From: Owenia fusiformis
Lineage: Eukaryota > Annelida > Polychaeta > Sabellida > Oweniidae
Length of the DNA stretch: 64,000 nucleotides
Direction: 5' to 3'
Assembly (NCBI GenBank): GCA_903813345.2
Contig: CAIIXF020000012.1
Span: 27,540,184 to 27,604,183, forward strand
Shown in pieces: positions 45,901-56,570 of the stretch. The translations under genes and the position numbers were made by a program. The number at the start of each line of letters is the position of its first letter. The first letter of the stretch is position 1. The notes below the pieces were generated by a model that made no database searches, was not told where the DNA came from, and saw only the letters and a program-made list of their open reading frames with translations.

Positions 45901-46473
45901 CTGGTGAACTTCATTAAAATGATGAGACAAGCTGTCGGCACTACAGGAGAACTTGGAAATACAACTGTTGTAACCTCAGAACGTGACACTAACTTCATGG
46001 CGACGCCTCTGTCACACCAGAATAGTCTAGATCTGACAACGGTAAAGTCAGATACCGTTGTCACAAATGGCGGACATAACCGTCGCTTTGTGACAACAGT
46101 ATCTGACTTTACCGTTGTCAGGCTATTCCGGGGTGCCTGTGGCCGCCGTTGGAATTTCTCTTGTTCGATCGAGGAGCTCAGGCCGCCATATCCTTGCCTT
46201 TATAGAGCAATTATGACTGAAAATTAAGAATGTAAAATTAAATAACAATACAAACTGGTACTCTTGTTTAATTTTCAGTTGGCCATGAAGGCTGTACCAC
46301 ACAGAGACAACTTCATAAAGAGGCTAACGTCTGCGGAATATGGCACGCCAAATGTCAAAGAAGAACAACTATTGAGTGATGTAAAGAGCTATGTAGAGGA
46401 CATTACACGAATAACGGATATTTTACAAACATATTATCTAGAGAAAAATTTGGACAACGATACCAAGGTGTAG
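42996..46473 (+). CDS. GLTP: Glycolipid transfer protein
   Basis: Six exons: 42,996-43,024, 43,401-43,486, 44,297-44,355, 44,737-44,867, 45,350-45,482 and 46,279-46,473. All have GT-AG borders and matching phases and encode 210 residues (human GLTP has 209). GLTP is a soluble all-helical protein that moves glycosphingolipids between membranes through the cytosol. The headgroup site is complete: Asp52, Asn56 and Lys59 in SDISGNIQKI, Trp99 in LLWLKR and His137 in YHGWMVQ match the known D-N-K, W and H ligand residues. PFFDVLG near residue 36 and the C-terminal DTKV also align with the family. The 29-nt first exon is chosen because its ATG, donor (ag|gtacgg) and phase fit exon 2 exactly; its protein sequence is not itself conserved. 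The introns hold a Mutator-like MITE (43,662), a partial exon duplication (44,328) and a hairpin repeat (46,021). I see no sign of decay. Confidence 0.95.
43662..43964. mobile_element. MITE with 11-bp target duplication (Mutator-like)
   Basis: The inverted ends are 'aaggaggattggctcccag' and 'ctgggagccaatcctcctt'. The 11-bp sequence gattcatggtc is present directly on both sides (43,651-43,661 and 43,965-43,975). Long target duplications of about 9-11 bp are typical of Mutator-like elements, so that assignment is an inference. It lies in GLTP intron 2. Confidence 0.85.
44328..44500. repeat. Tandem duplication of GLTP exon 3 end with its donor
   Basis: The block from 'gaagtcggatatttcaggta' through the donor and 57 bases of intron is repeated once with a period of 85 bp (44,328 and 44,413). 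The genuine donor cag|gtgagt has become cat|gcgagt in the second copy, so the duplicate donor is weakened. The downstream 'tatttcag' in each copy could act as a cryptic acceptor. Confidence 0.9.
45590..45735. repeat. Dispersed repeat, unfilled copy of 32,612-33,000
   Basis: It shares 'cacatttg', 'cttcacaaaatcaatataga', 'ttttatgctgcat' and 'ggaagtacggc' with the region 3' of the kinase gene. It lacks the 28-bp-TIR MITE present there. It lies in GLTP intron 5. Confidence 0.7.
46021..46127. repeat. Near-perfect 107-nt hairpin in a GLTP intron
   Basis: 'ctgacaacggtaaagtcaga' (46,033 on) pairs with 'tctgactttaccgttgtcag' (ending 46,121). The stem is about 41 bp with few mismatches and a loop of about six bases ('acataa'), and it extends weakly outward (aatag/ctatt). 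The arms also contain 'ccgttgtca', which is repeated in inverted orientation within one arm. It is most likely a tiny MITE; a small-RNA hairpin is possible. Confidence 0.75.
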
Positions 46474-47200
46474 TCTTGGCAAAACATCTAATATGACAAT
46501 GCGTTCACTGGCGTAGGTCTTTCGCATAACGTTACTACTTAAGATGTCCCTCGGCGTTTATAGTAAGGATGTGTCCGGGTATATGCCCTTTTGGTCCCTC
46601 AGTCAAATGTATGTGAAATATGGTTTTTATTACTGTCCTAGTTATATTTGATAAGTATATTTAATTTTCCTGGAGATTTGATGCATAATTAACCCCTTGC
46701 TGAGAGTCAGAATAGTCATCATCATAGAAAAAACACCAATGGCAAACATGTATGACATACAAAGGAGAAATAACTTAAGACCCATGAAGAATTTAAAAGA
46801 AAATCATATTTCGAAATATATTTAAGGATTACAATTTTTTCAAATTTTTGAATTTCCCGCCAGTTTAATTTCAAGGGGGAAAAACAAGATGGCTGCCATT
46901 TGATGTAAGAAACATCAGAAAAAAAGTTGCTTCACTTTTAGTTTTCACAATGAGCACAGTTTCAGGTTTAGTTTTTTTTGACTGATTCTGACTCTTAATC
47001 ACCAGGGTCATGTATAGAGATTATAAAATTGAAACCAAAATGTTGTGCTCAGCATGAATTTGACTGAAATATGTGTAAATTCACCAACACAATTGAAGTC
47101 TCAAAACTGGATGCTCAGTAACTTTGAGTGACTATAGTCCCTTGATTACCCAGATAAACACCAATTCACTTATCCAAAAATACCATTCAATGTCCAGACT
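46474..47200. other. 3' flank of the GLTP gene
   Basis: This should include the GLTP 3' UTR. No canonical AATAAA is seen close to the stop, and no other gene or element is recognised. Confidence 0.45.
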
Positions 47201-47204
47201 TGCC

Positions 47205-47852
47205 AACCTAAAATGAAAATTTTTCTGGAGAATTAATAAAAATTGCGGTACTTTTACGGGAGTTTTTTCCAAAATCCGGTAGTTTTTGCGGGAGTTTTTT
47301 GAAAAAAGCGGGAGTTTATACGGGAGATTTTTGAAAAAACGGTAGTTTTTACGGGAGATTTAAAAAAAACGGGAGTTTTTGTGGTAAATTTTGAAAAAAG
47401 GGAGTTTTTACGGGAGATTTTGAAAAAACAGGAGTTTTTACGGGAGATTTTTTCAAAAAGGTATTTTTCGCGGTAAATTTTAAAAAACGTGACTTTTTTT
47501 TACGGAAGATTTCAGAAAAACGGGAGTTTTTGCGGTAGGTTCTGAAAAAACGGGAGTTTTTACGGTAGGGTTTGAAAAAACGGGAGTTTTTGCGGTAGAT
47601 TTAAAAAAACGGGAGTTTTTACGGTAGATTTCTGAAAAAACGGGAGTTTTTACGGTAGATTTCTGTAGATTCTGAAAAAACGGGAGTTTTTACGGTAGAT
47701 TTCTGAAAAAAACGGGAGTTTTAACGGTAGATTTCGGAAAAACTGGAGTTTTTACGGTAGATTTCTGAAAAAAACGGGAGTTTTTACGGTAGATTTTGAA
47801 AAAACGGGAGTTTTTACAGTAGATTTCTGAAAAAACGGGAGTTTTTACAGTA
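47205..47852. repeat. ~31-bp minisatellite 'gggagtttttacggtagatt', left block
   Basis: About twenty units of 'cgggagtttttacggtagat' + 'ttctgaaaaaa' run head to tail with small length changes (from 'acggtagatt' to 'acgggagatt'). The array is interrupted by the element at 47,853-50,057 and continues to about 50,830. Confidence 0.93.
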
Positions 47853-50057
47853 CGTCGCGTGAGAATAACTTTGTACTAACTGCCATTTTCAAAAAAATTG
47901 AGATAGACATGGAATTTTACTATTTGAAACACAGGCTTTCATCTAAGATACATGCCCCATCTCAATTCCCTCTCATTAAGCTAGAATTCAGTGTGAAATT
48001 GTACCATCTCCAGACAAACAGCTTATTTCTAATTTCAAATTGTCATATCTGATATCAACTGTTTCAACCAATCAACTCTCTAAGAATTGGTCATGTGACT
48101 TGCAAAACTTGGAGTTATAACAATTTTATATTAAAACGAAGTATGCCAATATGCATGTTATTGTATCTAGAATGAAATAATGTTTTGTAACACAATACCA
48201 TGCCAGTTTGCATGCCTGGCCTTTCATGTTTTAGTTTTAGAACTATTACAAGTAGATCAAAAAAATAAAATGATACAGTATGTGTAATCCCATGCATATT
48301 CAAATTATATGCCCTCAATTACTCTTTGTATTATGGATGCTCATTGGATTATTCATGGCCACATGATATGAAATAAAATCACTAATTTCCTCGAAAACCT
48401 AAATCCTTGCTACCAGGGAAGATGAAAAGTACAAATGACCAGTTAATTAGATCATGTGAGCAGTCAAAAGTACCCTTTATCTTCCCTGCTACCAGGTCTT
48501 ATAGGGGTTTGAATGGCCAAATGCAATAGAAATGCATATACGAAGCTTTCATCATTAAATGTTGAAAATGAAAGACTACTTATTTGTTTCTTCAGATAGA
48601 GTACATAATAATAGGTTATATACTAGATATAGTAATCAAAACAAATAGTAACTGTCATATTTTGCATTTCATTGCTCAAAGGCAATCGCTGTCTGTATAC
48701 TATTGAAATTTCTTTCAAAATGATGTTTTATAGTTTGTGGAAAAAAGCTAAATCTATTTAAACTAGCTTTAACTTTTACTGACCATACACTATATCAATA
48801 AGGAGTTATCTTTATGTTAGTATAGTCCCTTAAAACACTTATTTTATTTTCTCTTCGTCTATGATTTACTGCAGCTTTTCACTGAACATCTGGGATCTTT
48901 TTAGTTATTTTATTACTAGTATGTTTTTCAGATTTGTCCTTTCTTTTGCATTTTTGGGATCATTGTTTTTAGATCATCTACATTTTATTTTGGAAAAGTA
49001 ACAAATTGGTTCAATTTCTTTACAAAGAGCCACTCTTAGTCTCCACTTCTACAATTGCTTCAATTCCCAATTGTACTCCACAGAGTAGCAAACAACAGAA
49101 AATGAATGGATAATGATAGCTGCATCCCAATGAACAAAATGTGATTACCTAAATCGAGGTTTCATCACTTTTATTAATCTAAAATGAATTAGAAATTATT
49201 TTTCTGTTTTCAAATTTCTTCCATGTGCATGTAATAAAAATTGGTTATGTCTTAGGCCCTAAGGATCTGAAACCTGCTGGTCAAAATGGAATTACAGACC
49301 AGTTGCAATGTTATTCTCCTATACCCAGTGAAAAAATCAACTGGTCTGTATCAAAAATAACCTGATAATGACCAGCGGACCGGCCCCTTAGGGGCTACAT
49401 TGTAATGTGCTGGGAGGTTTAGGCTACAGGGTTTATACCGAGGGAAATATGTGGAGGACCGTATTGGCATCATTGGTTTCAATGCATTGTACTTCTGCCT
49501 TAGTTTCAAAGGCAATAAATTCTTTTTGAAGGGTGTCCTGAGATTCCAAAATTAAGATCTAGAAATAATTGTACTTATTTGAGAAATTGATTTTAAAGTT
49601 TTATAAATTGAATTTTCTTTATTTTATTAAATAATATTCTTTGGTTTTTGAAGATTTTTTTACAAAGCAAAACATTATTTTTCATTCTAGATACAATAAC
49701 ATGCATATTGGCATACTTTGTTTTAATATAAGATTGTTATAACTCCAAGTTTTGCAAGTCACATGACCAATTCTTAGAGAGTTGATATCAGATATGACAA
49801 TTTGAAATTAGAAATAAGCTGTTATTCCGGTGGGAAATTGTATCAACTCCATTTCCATAGTTTTAAAAAAGGATCTTGTAAATTGTTTCAAGGTGTGATA
49901 TTTCATATAAGATATCTCTAGGGTGAGACCAGGTGACATACAAAAAATCAAGTTTCACATAGCAATACTAAGTAAGATACAGACCTCTAAACTTTCAAAC
50001 CTTGATTTCTCAGTTCCGTAAAAATGTGAGATAGTACAAAGTTATTCTCATGCGACG
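47853..50057. mobile_element. 2.2-kb inverted-repeat transposon splitting a minisatellite, TSD AGTA
   Basis: The termini are CGTCGCGTGAGAATAACTTT and, on the complement of the right end, CGTCGCATGAGAATAACTTT. A second, inner inverted pair of about 230 bp ('gaattggtcatgtgacttgc', 'aatatgcatgttattgtatc') lies at 48,020-48,180 and 49,690-49,835. AGTA precedes the left end (47,849-47,852) and follows the right end (50,058-50,061). Removing the element restores a normal minisatellite unit (acagtagatttctg). No transposase is seen. It contains smaller palindromes near 48,411-48,492 and 49,256-49,395, so it may be a nested composite. Confidence 0.87.
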
Positions 50058-50830
50058 AGTAGATTTCTGAAAAAACGGGAGTTTTTACTTTAGATTTTGA
50101 AAAACAGGAGTTTTTACGGTAAATTTTGAAAAAACAGGAGTTTTAACGGTAGATTTTGGAAAAAACGGGAGTTCTTACGGTAGGTTTCTGAGTTTTTACG
50201 GTGGATTTTGAAATAATGGAGTTTTTACGGTAGATTTATGAAAAAACTGGAGTTTTTACTTTACTTTTACTTTTACAATCTGCGTGAGGTTCCATTTTTA
50301 TGTTCGGTTTTTCGCGCATGAGCATTAAATCCAGCGATTTAATTGGTTGAAATTATTATGACGCATGCGCAGTCAATAAATTAATTAAAACTTATAATCT
50401 AAGATAGATGTCACTTACGTTCATTATTTCACAGCAGTCCCTACCCATAATGCGCCTTATATTGCGGGAATATTTTGTTTAGCGCCATATAAATATAATA
50501 TATATAAATATAAATACGGTAGATTTCGACAGCAAAAACGGAGATTTTACGGGAGTTATACCAAGAATACGAGTGATTTTACGGGAGTTATACCAGAAAA
50601 CGGGAGATTTTACGGGAGTTATACCAAGAATACGGGAGATTTTACGGGAGATTTCAGCAAAAATACGGGAGATTTTACGGCCATATTTTCAAAAAAAATT
50701 ACGGGAGATTTTAGTAGAAATACGGTACGGGAGTTTTTACGGGAGAAAACGGTACGGGAGTTTGGTATTTTTTACGGAAAAACAAAAAATTTACGGGAGA
50801 TTCCCGTAAAAAAACGGGAGGTTGGCAAGT
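50058..50830. repeat. ~31-bp minisatellite, right block
   Basis: This is a continuation of the array at 47,205, with units drifting to 'acgggagttataccaagaat' and 'acgggagattttacggga'. A unique stretch (about 50,270-50,515) interrupts it. A 78-codon open frame inside is simply the repeat read through and is not called. Confidence 0.9.
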
Positions 50831-51189
50831 CTGATATAAGCAATGTTTTGGAGGATATGTTTCAAACGTTTTGCATAAATAGTTGATTTAATATTTGCCA
50901 TTGATTTTTTTTCAATTCTGACAAAGTGATATGCCCTGTCTTTGATGCCAATATTCTTCATCAATTGTGATACAAATTGATATTTTTGTAATCTCAGAAG
51001 AAGGATAAGATATTGAAGTTTAATAATATGTGTGATTGAGTTGGTTTTTCAGATATTACAATTTTCAATATTTTCTAAGTGGATACCCAGACTCATTCCC
51101 AGACTCATCCTTTGTAAACTTTCTGAAATCTAGAGTATTTACAAAACTAAAATTTAGGTCAAATTAACTTGTATCTTTCAACAAGACAC

Positions 51190-52060
51190 ACAGTGATAAA
51201 TATCGCACTTTGAAGAGCAAACTGGCCACCATGCAATTTACCCAGCATGGCCAAAACCTAATCAGACCTTGGCACTTGTCTGCTCTTGCATCTGTAAACA
51301 TTTCAAGTTGACAAGGTTAGCGGTTTTCCTGCAATTTTGATGACAATAATTTATTTGTAGTCTGGAACTTTGGGAAAATTTAGATAACATCGTTTGTGAC
51401 CTAATTTGATGACCTTCGACCTTGAAAATTTATTTTTTTCAGACCTCAGTAGGTGTTTTGTAATTAAGCTGACCTAAATTTAAATCCAAAATATCAATTT
51501 AGAAAATCAACTTTTTTTACCTTTTCAAGGTCACTGAAGGTGAATGAAAGGTCAAATCTGAAATCTAAGGTCAGATTTGAACTTCTGAGAACTTGTAGAT
51601 GTTTTTAAAAAAAAAATTTGGTCAATTTGGAGCAAGTTGAAAAATTCAAAATGGCCACCAAATTGAAAAATTCAAAATGGGCACCATGTAATTTAGCCAG
51701 CATACCCAAAACCTAATCAGATCTTGGCAAAAGTCTGCTCTTGCATCTGTAAAAATTTCAAGTTGAACGGATAAGTGGTTTTCCTGGAATTTTGATGACA
51801 AGATTTGTTGAAAAATTCAAAATGGCCGCCACGTAGTTTACCCAGCATGCCCTAAACCTAATCAGATCTTGGCACTTGTCTGCTATTGCATCTGTAAAAA
51901 TTTCAAGTTGAGCAGGTAAGCAGTTATCCTGGAAATTTGATGACAAGATTTGGTTTATGTCCCGCCCGCCCGCACGCCCGCACACCCGCACGCCCGCCCG
52001 CCCGCCCAACAGCACAAGACGACGGCAATATAGCACTTTTTCAAAGTGCAATAAAAAGCG
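51190..52060. repeat. Complex tandem repeat ending in a (cccgc)n block
   Basis: A ~155-bp unit ('aaaattcaaaatggccacca', 'cccaaaacctaatcagatct', 'tctgctcttgcatctgtaaa', 'tttcaagttga', 'tggttttcctggaattttga') occurs three times (about 51,215, 51,650 and 51,805). It is separated by 'ggtcactgaagg/aaggtca' phrases and followed by a C/G-rich 'cccgcccgcccgcacgcccg' run at 51,960-52,010. The composition is related to the repeat at 21,420. Confidence 0.85.
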
Positions 52061-52061
52061 T

Positions 52062-53425
52062 AACTGTTCGAAGTGTCACTCCACCATTTATAATTACTTT
52101 TTATTCTTGCCGACATCACAACTGTATTTACAAGCCTACCAAATAAAAAAGGCTATCATGACAACGTCTGTACATTTTTTAAGTTTCCGTTTAAATTGTC
52201 CATCTACAGTTTATACTAACTTTATTAGTAATAATACTGACTTTACGATTAACTTCCTGATATCGAAGTGAATATAAATGGACACGAAGAAGTGGCGTAG
52301 GAACAATGTACGCCAATGCGTAGTGTTGAAAAATGAGAGTAAAAAGTAAAAAATAATAATTTCACTATGTTCATCAAGCATATTTTGTTATTGTAAGTTT
52401 AAAACAACTGGTTTGTGATCTCGAGCACACCAAATAAATGTTTTTGGACAAATGTGCACTACTCAAAATACATAAGGCAGGCCCGTAGCCAGAATTTTCC
52501 AAGGGGGAGTTCACTTTTGCAAAAAATTAAAAAAAAGTCAGAATGGTGAAAAACTGCATGATTTTGAAAAACCGTACCCCCCCCCCCCCCCGAACACGCC
52601 CCCCCCCCCCTTGGCTACGGGCCAGTAAGGTTTACCTAAATCTAAATGATGAAGAGGTTCTTGCCACTTTGAGAAAAGACCAAGAAAACCGGACTTGGTT
52701 CCATAAAACTAAAATTGTCTACATGTACCTCAGACCTCCCAACATACCATTTAACGGGGGTCCTATTGTAAAAGTTTTGTTTTTACTTAAAACATTCAAC
52801 AGTTTTCCCATTAAATTCTTTTCTTTATTCGAGATAAAATCTACCTTCTAAATCTATTTCTATCCATTTCATTTCGCTAACATGCGCAATATCGTGTCAC
52901 ATATTTGATATACATTTTCTTAACATCAATTGGTCATACTATTTTCGTATTGCACAGTTCACTATGAATCCAGACAATAAATAATACATTTAAGCAAAAC
53001 TTACCCACGTTTTTATTTTACTTGACAGGTATGAGTTACAAAATCAACCTAATAACCGTTGTATCATAATAATGTTAAAAGTAAATACCTGACTTACAAA
53101 ACGTTTTTTAAAAAGATATGGTACTGATTCTGATTCAAAACAAGTCATCAACATGGAAAATGTCACCACCTGCCATTTTTTACAAATGCCATTTGTTACA
53201 GATGTCATTTGATAGACATCATGTTTAGACGCCAAACGCTGGCCGCCAAACATCAAGAGACGTCCACAAAAGGCTGGGGGACTATAACAATAGGAAGTGG
53301 TATGTCACCACTTCAGTTGGTGACATACTGATTCACGAATGTACTAAACAATAATTGACTGCATATAATAATGCATGACATACGAACATTACAAGGATCA
53401 ATATTTCAGTAAATGCTACAAGTGT
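52062..53425. other. Intergenic interval with possible coding fragment
   Basis: It contains the MITE at 52,480-52,623. An open frame across 52,627-52,760 reads protein-like (LNDEEVLATLRKDQENRTWF), but I find no splice pair of matching phase and no family. A 'ggtatgtcaccacttcagtt ggtgacatac' inverted repeat lies at 53,299-53,329. Nothing else is seen. Confidence 0.4.
52480..52623. mobile_element. MITE of the ggcccgtagcca family, with poly-C runs
   Basis: The ends are ggcccgtagcca and tggctacgggcc. The inner region matches the other copies ('aatggtgaaaaactgcatga', 'ttttgaaa'). Two C homopolymers of 11-14 lie near the right end. Confidence 0.87.
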
Positions 53426-53430
53426 AAAGT

Positions 53431-55161
53431 TTATTCTTGGATCATTAATTTCAATTTGTTTACAAAATATTGGAACAATTGATACATAAGCTCCCTATTT
53501 CCTTCTTTCCATTCCATCTCTAAATGTACCTGTTCCTTTTGTTTAACTGACAGAGTCAACATTGTGACAAACAAACAGTCTTCAGGTCTCACAAAAGCTG
53601 TTTTGCGTTTCTCACTCACGTGTGTTTCATCTCTGTCTGAATTTGAGGTTGTACCATCAGTTTCAGCACAAACGTTTTCAAGTTTGCTATCTATTGGGGC
53701 AATTATTTTTGTTTTTAGGATTTCACTTGCCTGTGTTTCATCAATGTCTACATTTAAGGCTGTACCATCAGTGTTTGCACATACTTTTTCAGGTTTAATA
53801 TCTGTTGGGATAATCATTTTAGTTCCAATCTTAGATGGTATATTTCTATCTACTCTATTTAACTCTGATTTTGTTTCGCTTGCATTTTCATTATTTTTGG
53901 TACAAGCAGCCTTATCCATTTTGTCACCATCACTCATTTCTAAACCAGTACCATGATTTGATTTTTTCGTATCCACTTGATGTGACTCTGATATACTTTC
54001 CAAGGATTTTTCATTGTCCATTGATATACTGTTCGGGGCAACAATGTTTGCTAAATCATTATTTGTGGCTATTCTCTGTGATACTGATTCATTCTGATTC
54101 CTAGTTTCTGGAACAGTAGCTTGACCATCTCCTTGTTGTTGCACAGGAAATCGAAGTGGATCTGATGAAACAGAGATGTTACCCAGAATGCCTGTAATAG
54201 ACCTCTGAATGCCTAGCTCCTGGGTAACAACCTCTGGTGTGACATCACGCTCAGAACTCCTAGTGGCTGATTCACAAACTAAATTGATATTCGACTCGTA
54301 AGAGTTGCTTTCTGTGAAATTCTCATTACTGAAAGGATTATTTCGATTTTGGGTTTGCTCACAATGATCTGGCATTGGTATGTTCAGTCTCTCTGCAAAG
54401 ACAGCCATATTATTTGCAATAGTTGTCGTAACAATGTCTTTCACTGCTTCAGCAACTCTATTGGCTATTCGATCTGCAAAGTTATTAATCATATTAGCAG
54501 GTGGTGAAGATGGAGTGCTAGCTACAGAGGAATGAGAGGGTATACCCGATGAAGAAGGATTTACACCACTAGTGTAGGATTGTATGCCAGATGAAGAAGG
54601 CTTTGGATCATTGTATTTTAGTCTTTTACTTTGGTTGTCAGCCTTAGGGTCTTCAACAGAGGAATCTTCACTGAGTTTTCTTTTCAAAGTCTGAGGTTCT
54701 GCATCATCATTAGGGTAATTTGGTAAATCCTTAGTTTCAATGGCATGTTTTTCTTTTAATCTTTTTGGCATTTCAGCTTGATCTGAGTCATGTTCAATTT
54801 TTCTTTTCGTTCCATCTCTCACTACTGGGTCTATCTTTTCAGGGTCGGTTTCAATGCATTCATCTCCAGTAGCATTTACATTTTCTTCAGTCTCCCCAGG
54901 TTGTTTAACGCAAGCATTCACTTCGCTCACGTTTTCCTTTTTCATATTAACATTGTCATTAGTATTAGGTACATTAAGTTTATTGCTTTGTTCAGCACTT
55001 TTCTCTTTCCTATCATTGTCAATTTCAACAGTGTTTTGAGATTGTGATACACTTCGATGCCGTTGTCTTCGCTTTCTTCGTTGATTGGCCCAGGTGTTGG
55101 TCACTGGATAAAGTCGTAACTTTGTCATTGTTTTCGATTTTGCAACTTTCTCAAACGGTAT
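53431..55161 (-). CDS. Last exon of an unrecognised low-complexity, probably nuclear protein
   Basis: A single minus-strand open frame of about 576 codons runs from an acceptor (atttccag, complement of 55,162-55,169) to the stop at 53,431. It extends 24 codons upstream without a credible start, so I treat the acceptor as the true boundary; upstream exons were not found. It begins with a conserved-looking segment (IPFEKVAKSKTMTKLRLYPV), then a basic cluster (NQRRKRRQRHR) and long Ser/Asn/Glu-rich disordered sequence with nuclear-localisation-like KRK motifs. A possible helical segment (FADRIANRVAEAVKDIVTTT) lies in the middle, and the two near-repeats 'K-IIP-DIK-E-VCA-TDGT' and 'K-IIAPIDSKLENVCAETDGT' come later. 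The protein ends in a hydrophobic, ordered tail (CLFVTMLTLSVKQKEQVHLE ... LFQYFVNKL). The composition suggests a nuclear scaffold or regulator. I cannot name it. Confidence 0.75.
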   Translation of the reverse strand: MPFEKVAKSKTMTKLRLYPVTNTWANQRRKRRQRHRSVSQSQNTVEIDNDRKEKSAEQSNKLNVPNTNDNVNMKKENVSEVNACVKQPGETEENVNATGDECIETDPEKIDPVVRDGTKRKIEHDSDQAEMPKRLKEKHAIETKDLPNYPNDDAEPQTLKRKLSEDSSVEDPKADNQSKRLKYNDPKPSSSGIQSYTSGVNPSSSGIPSHSSVASTPSSPPANMINNFADRIANRVAEAVKDIVTTTIANNMAVFAERLNIPMPDHCEQTQNRNNPFSNENFTESNSYESNINLVCESATRSSERDVTPEVVTQELGIQRSITGILGNISVSSDPLRFPVQQQGDGQATVPETRNQNESVSQRIATNNDLANIVAPNSISMDNEKSLESISESHQVDTKKSNHGTGLEMSDGDKMDKAACTKNNENASETKSELNRVDRNIPSKIGTKMIIPTDIKPEKVCANTDGTALNVDIDETQASEILKTKIIAPIDSKLENVCAETDGTTSNSDRDETHVSEKRKTAFVRPEDCLFVTMLTLSVKQKEQVHLEMEWKEGNRELMYQLFQYFVNKLKLMIQE

Positions 55162-55169
55162 CTGGAAAT

Positions 55170-56560
55170 ACATATTGGATCTAACATTAGAATGGTGCAT
55201 TTGAACAATCTGAATCCACATAATAAGCTGCAAATCTGTTTCTTCCTAATCTAATATTATTGAAAAGCAATGCATGCTTGTGTCTCATAATTGTCTTGCT
55301 GCTTTTCTAACTCCCTTGCTTTGGCTACAGTAAAGGTTCGGTTGGCAAAATAAAGAGGGGGCAAAAAACCTTCTTTCATATATCACGCTACACTACCCTA
55401 CCCCCATACTGTAACCTGTATTTGTTTAGAAAGGCTTCAGCCTACAATGAGGTCGCAAATGGAGCGGGAATTCTCTATCTTTATCTTTAGGGCTTGTCTG
55501 GCAATAATACTCTACAAACTACTTGATGAATCTATACTATGTACAGTAGAACACTTGGAATATATGTAAAATCTAGAATACCTTCAAAAATATTTTAAAA
55601 AATGAACAAATATCCTCCATTTGCAACTTCAATGTAGCATGTATACCTTTAATAGAAATACAGGCTACAGTATGGGGTTAGAGTAGTGTGTATAAGCCTT
55701 GACTAAAATACAATTCCAATCAAAGAAAGATGGCAGACAGGTAGTACAGAATACAGCATTTATTTTACTGCAATCCAAAGTTTGGGTTAATTTTATACAA
55801 AATGGCAAGGTGCAGGCCCGTAGCCAGGATTTGCCAAGGGGGGGGGGGGGGGTCCAGTTTTCAAAAATGTCCAGGGGGATCACATTTGACAATTTTGGCC
55901 CAAATATGGCTAAAATCACTTGAGAAGTGCTCAAAATGGTGAAAAACTGCATGATTTTGAAAGAATTTTTGGCCAAACCCTGCGAACCCCCCCCCCTGGC
56001 TTCGGGCCTGAGGTAATACTTAATTTATCAAACTCAATTCTTGTCTACTCATAAAAAGACCAATAAGTTTTAAAGATGATAAAAACATTATATTAAGAAA
56101 TGTAAACATGCCAAACAGGTAAAAATTCTTGCCCCCTTTAACTTAATATCAATTCAAACACTTTGTTATAATATCAGTGAAAACTAGTTAACATCACATC
56201 ATTATCACCATAGAAATGTGTTTAAATGTTTTTTCTGTCATAAATACATAGGAAGCATTTGCAAGTTTAAAAAAATACTACGCAATGATTTGATTTTTGT
56301 CAACTCCATCTTATCAAAAAAATCATAACACTTTTTAATTCATGCAAATGTTGATAATATTGATAGGTCAATGGTGTTATCAATAAAGATTAACATGTCA
56401 AAGGTGTGCAATTAATAGTTCTAAATATTCCCATTGAGAACCTCCAGATCCCCGAAGTTTATCAAAAGGAAAGTACAAAAGGTAGGATCAATCAATAACT
56501 TTTACCTTAAAAGGAATATTTCAAGAGGTATTTCTCAGAATCAGAGTTCACTGTTTTTTT
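55170..56560. other. Interval between divergent exons
   Basis: It includes the MITE at 55,815-56,008. Upstream exons of the minus-strand gene and of the death-domain gene may lie here, but I could not find a splice pair with matching phase and protein character. Confidence 0.45.
55815..56008. mobile_element. MITE of the ggcccgtagcca family, with poly-G and poly-C
   Basis: The left end is ggcccgtagccagg followed by a run of about 14 G. The right end is a run of 9 C, then tggcttcgggcc. The core shares 'aatggtgaaaaactgcatga' and 'ttttggccaaa' with 52,480 and with 57,465. Confidence 0.88.
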
Positions 56561-56570
56561 ATTGATCTAG

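Noticed and set aside
45880-46227. 115-codon plus-strand frame in GLTP intron 5
   Set aside because: It reads through the 46,021-46,127 hairpin repeat and lies between two confirmed GLTP exons. No domain is seen.
52627-52760. Protein-like frame after the poly-C MITE as an extra exon
   Set aside because: No splice pair with matching phase and no recognised family, so it is mentioned only in the interval note.
53564-55047. Plus-strand hydrophobic frames opposite the 53,431-55,161 gene
   Set aside because: They are shadows of Ser/Glu-rich coding on the other strand, which read as Phe/Leu-rich peptides.
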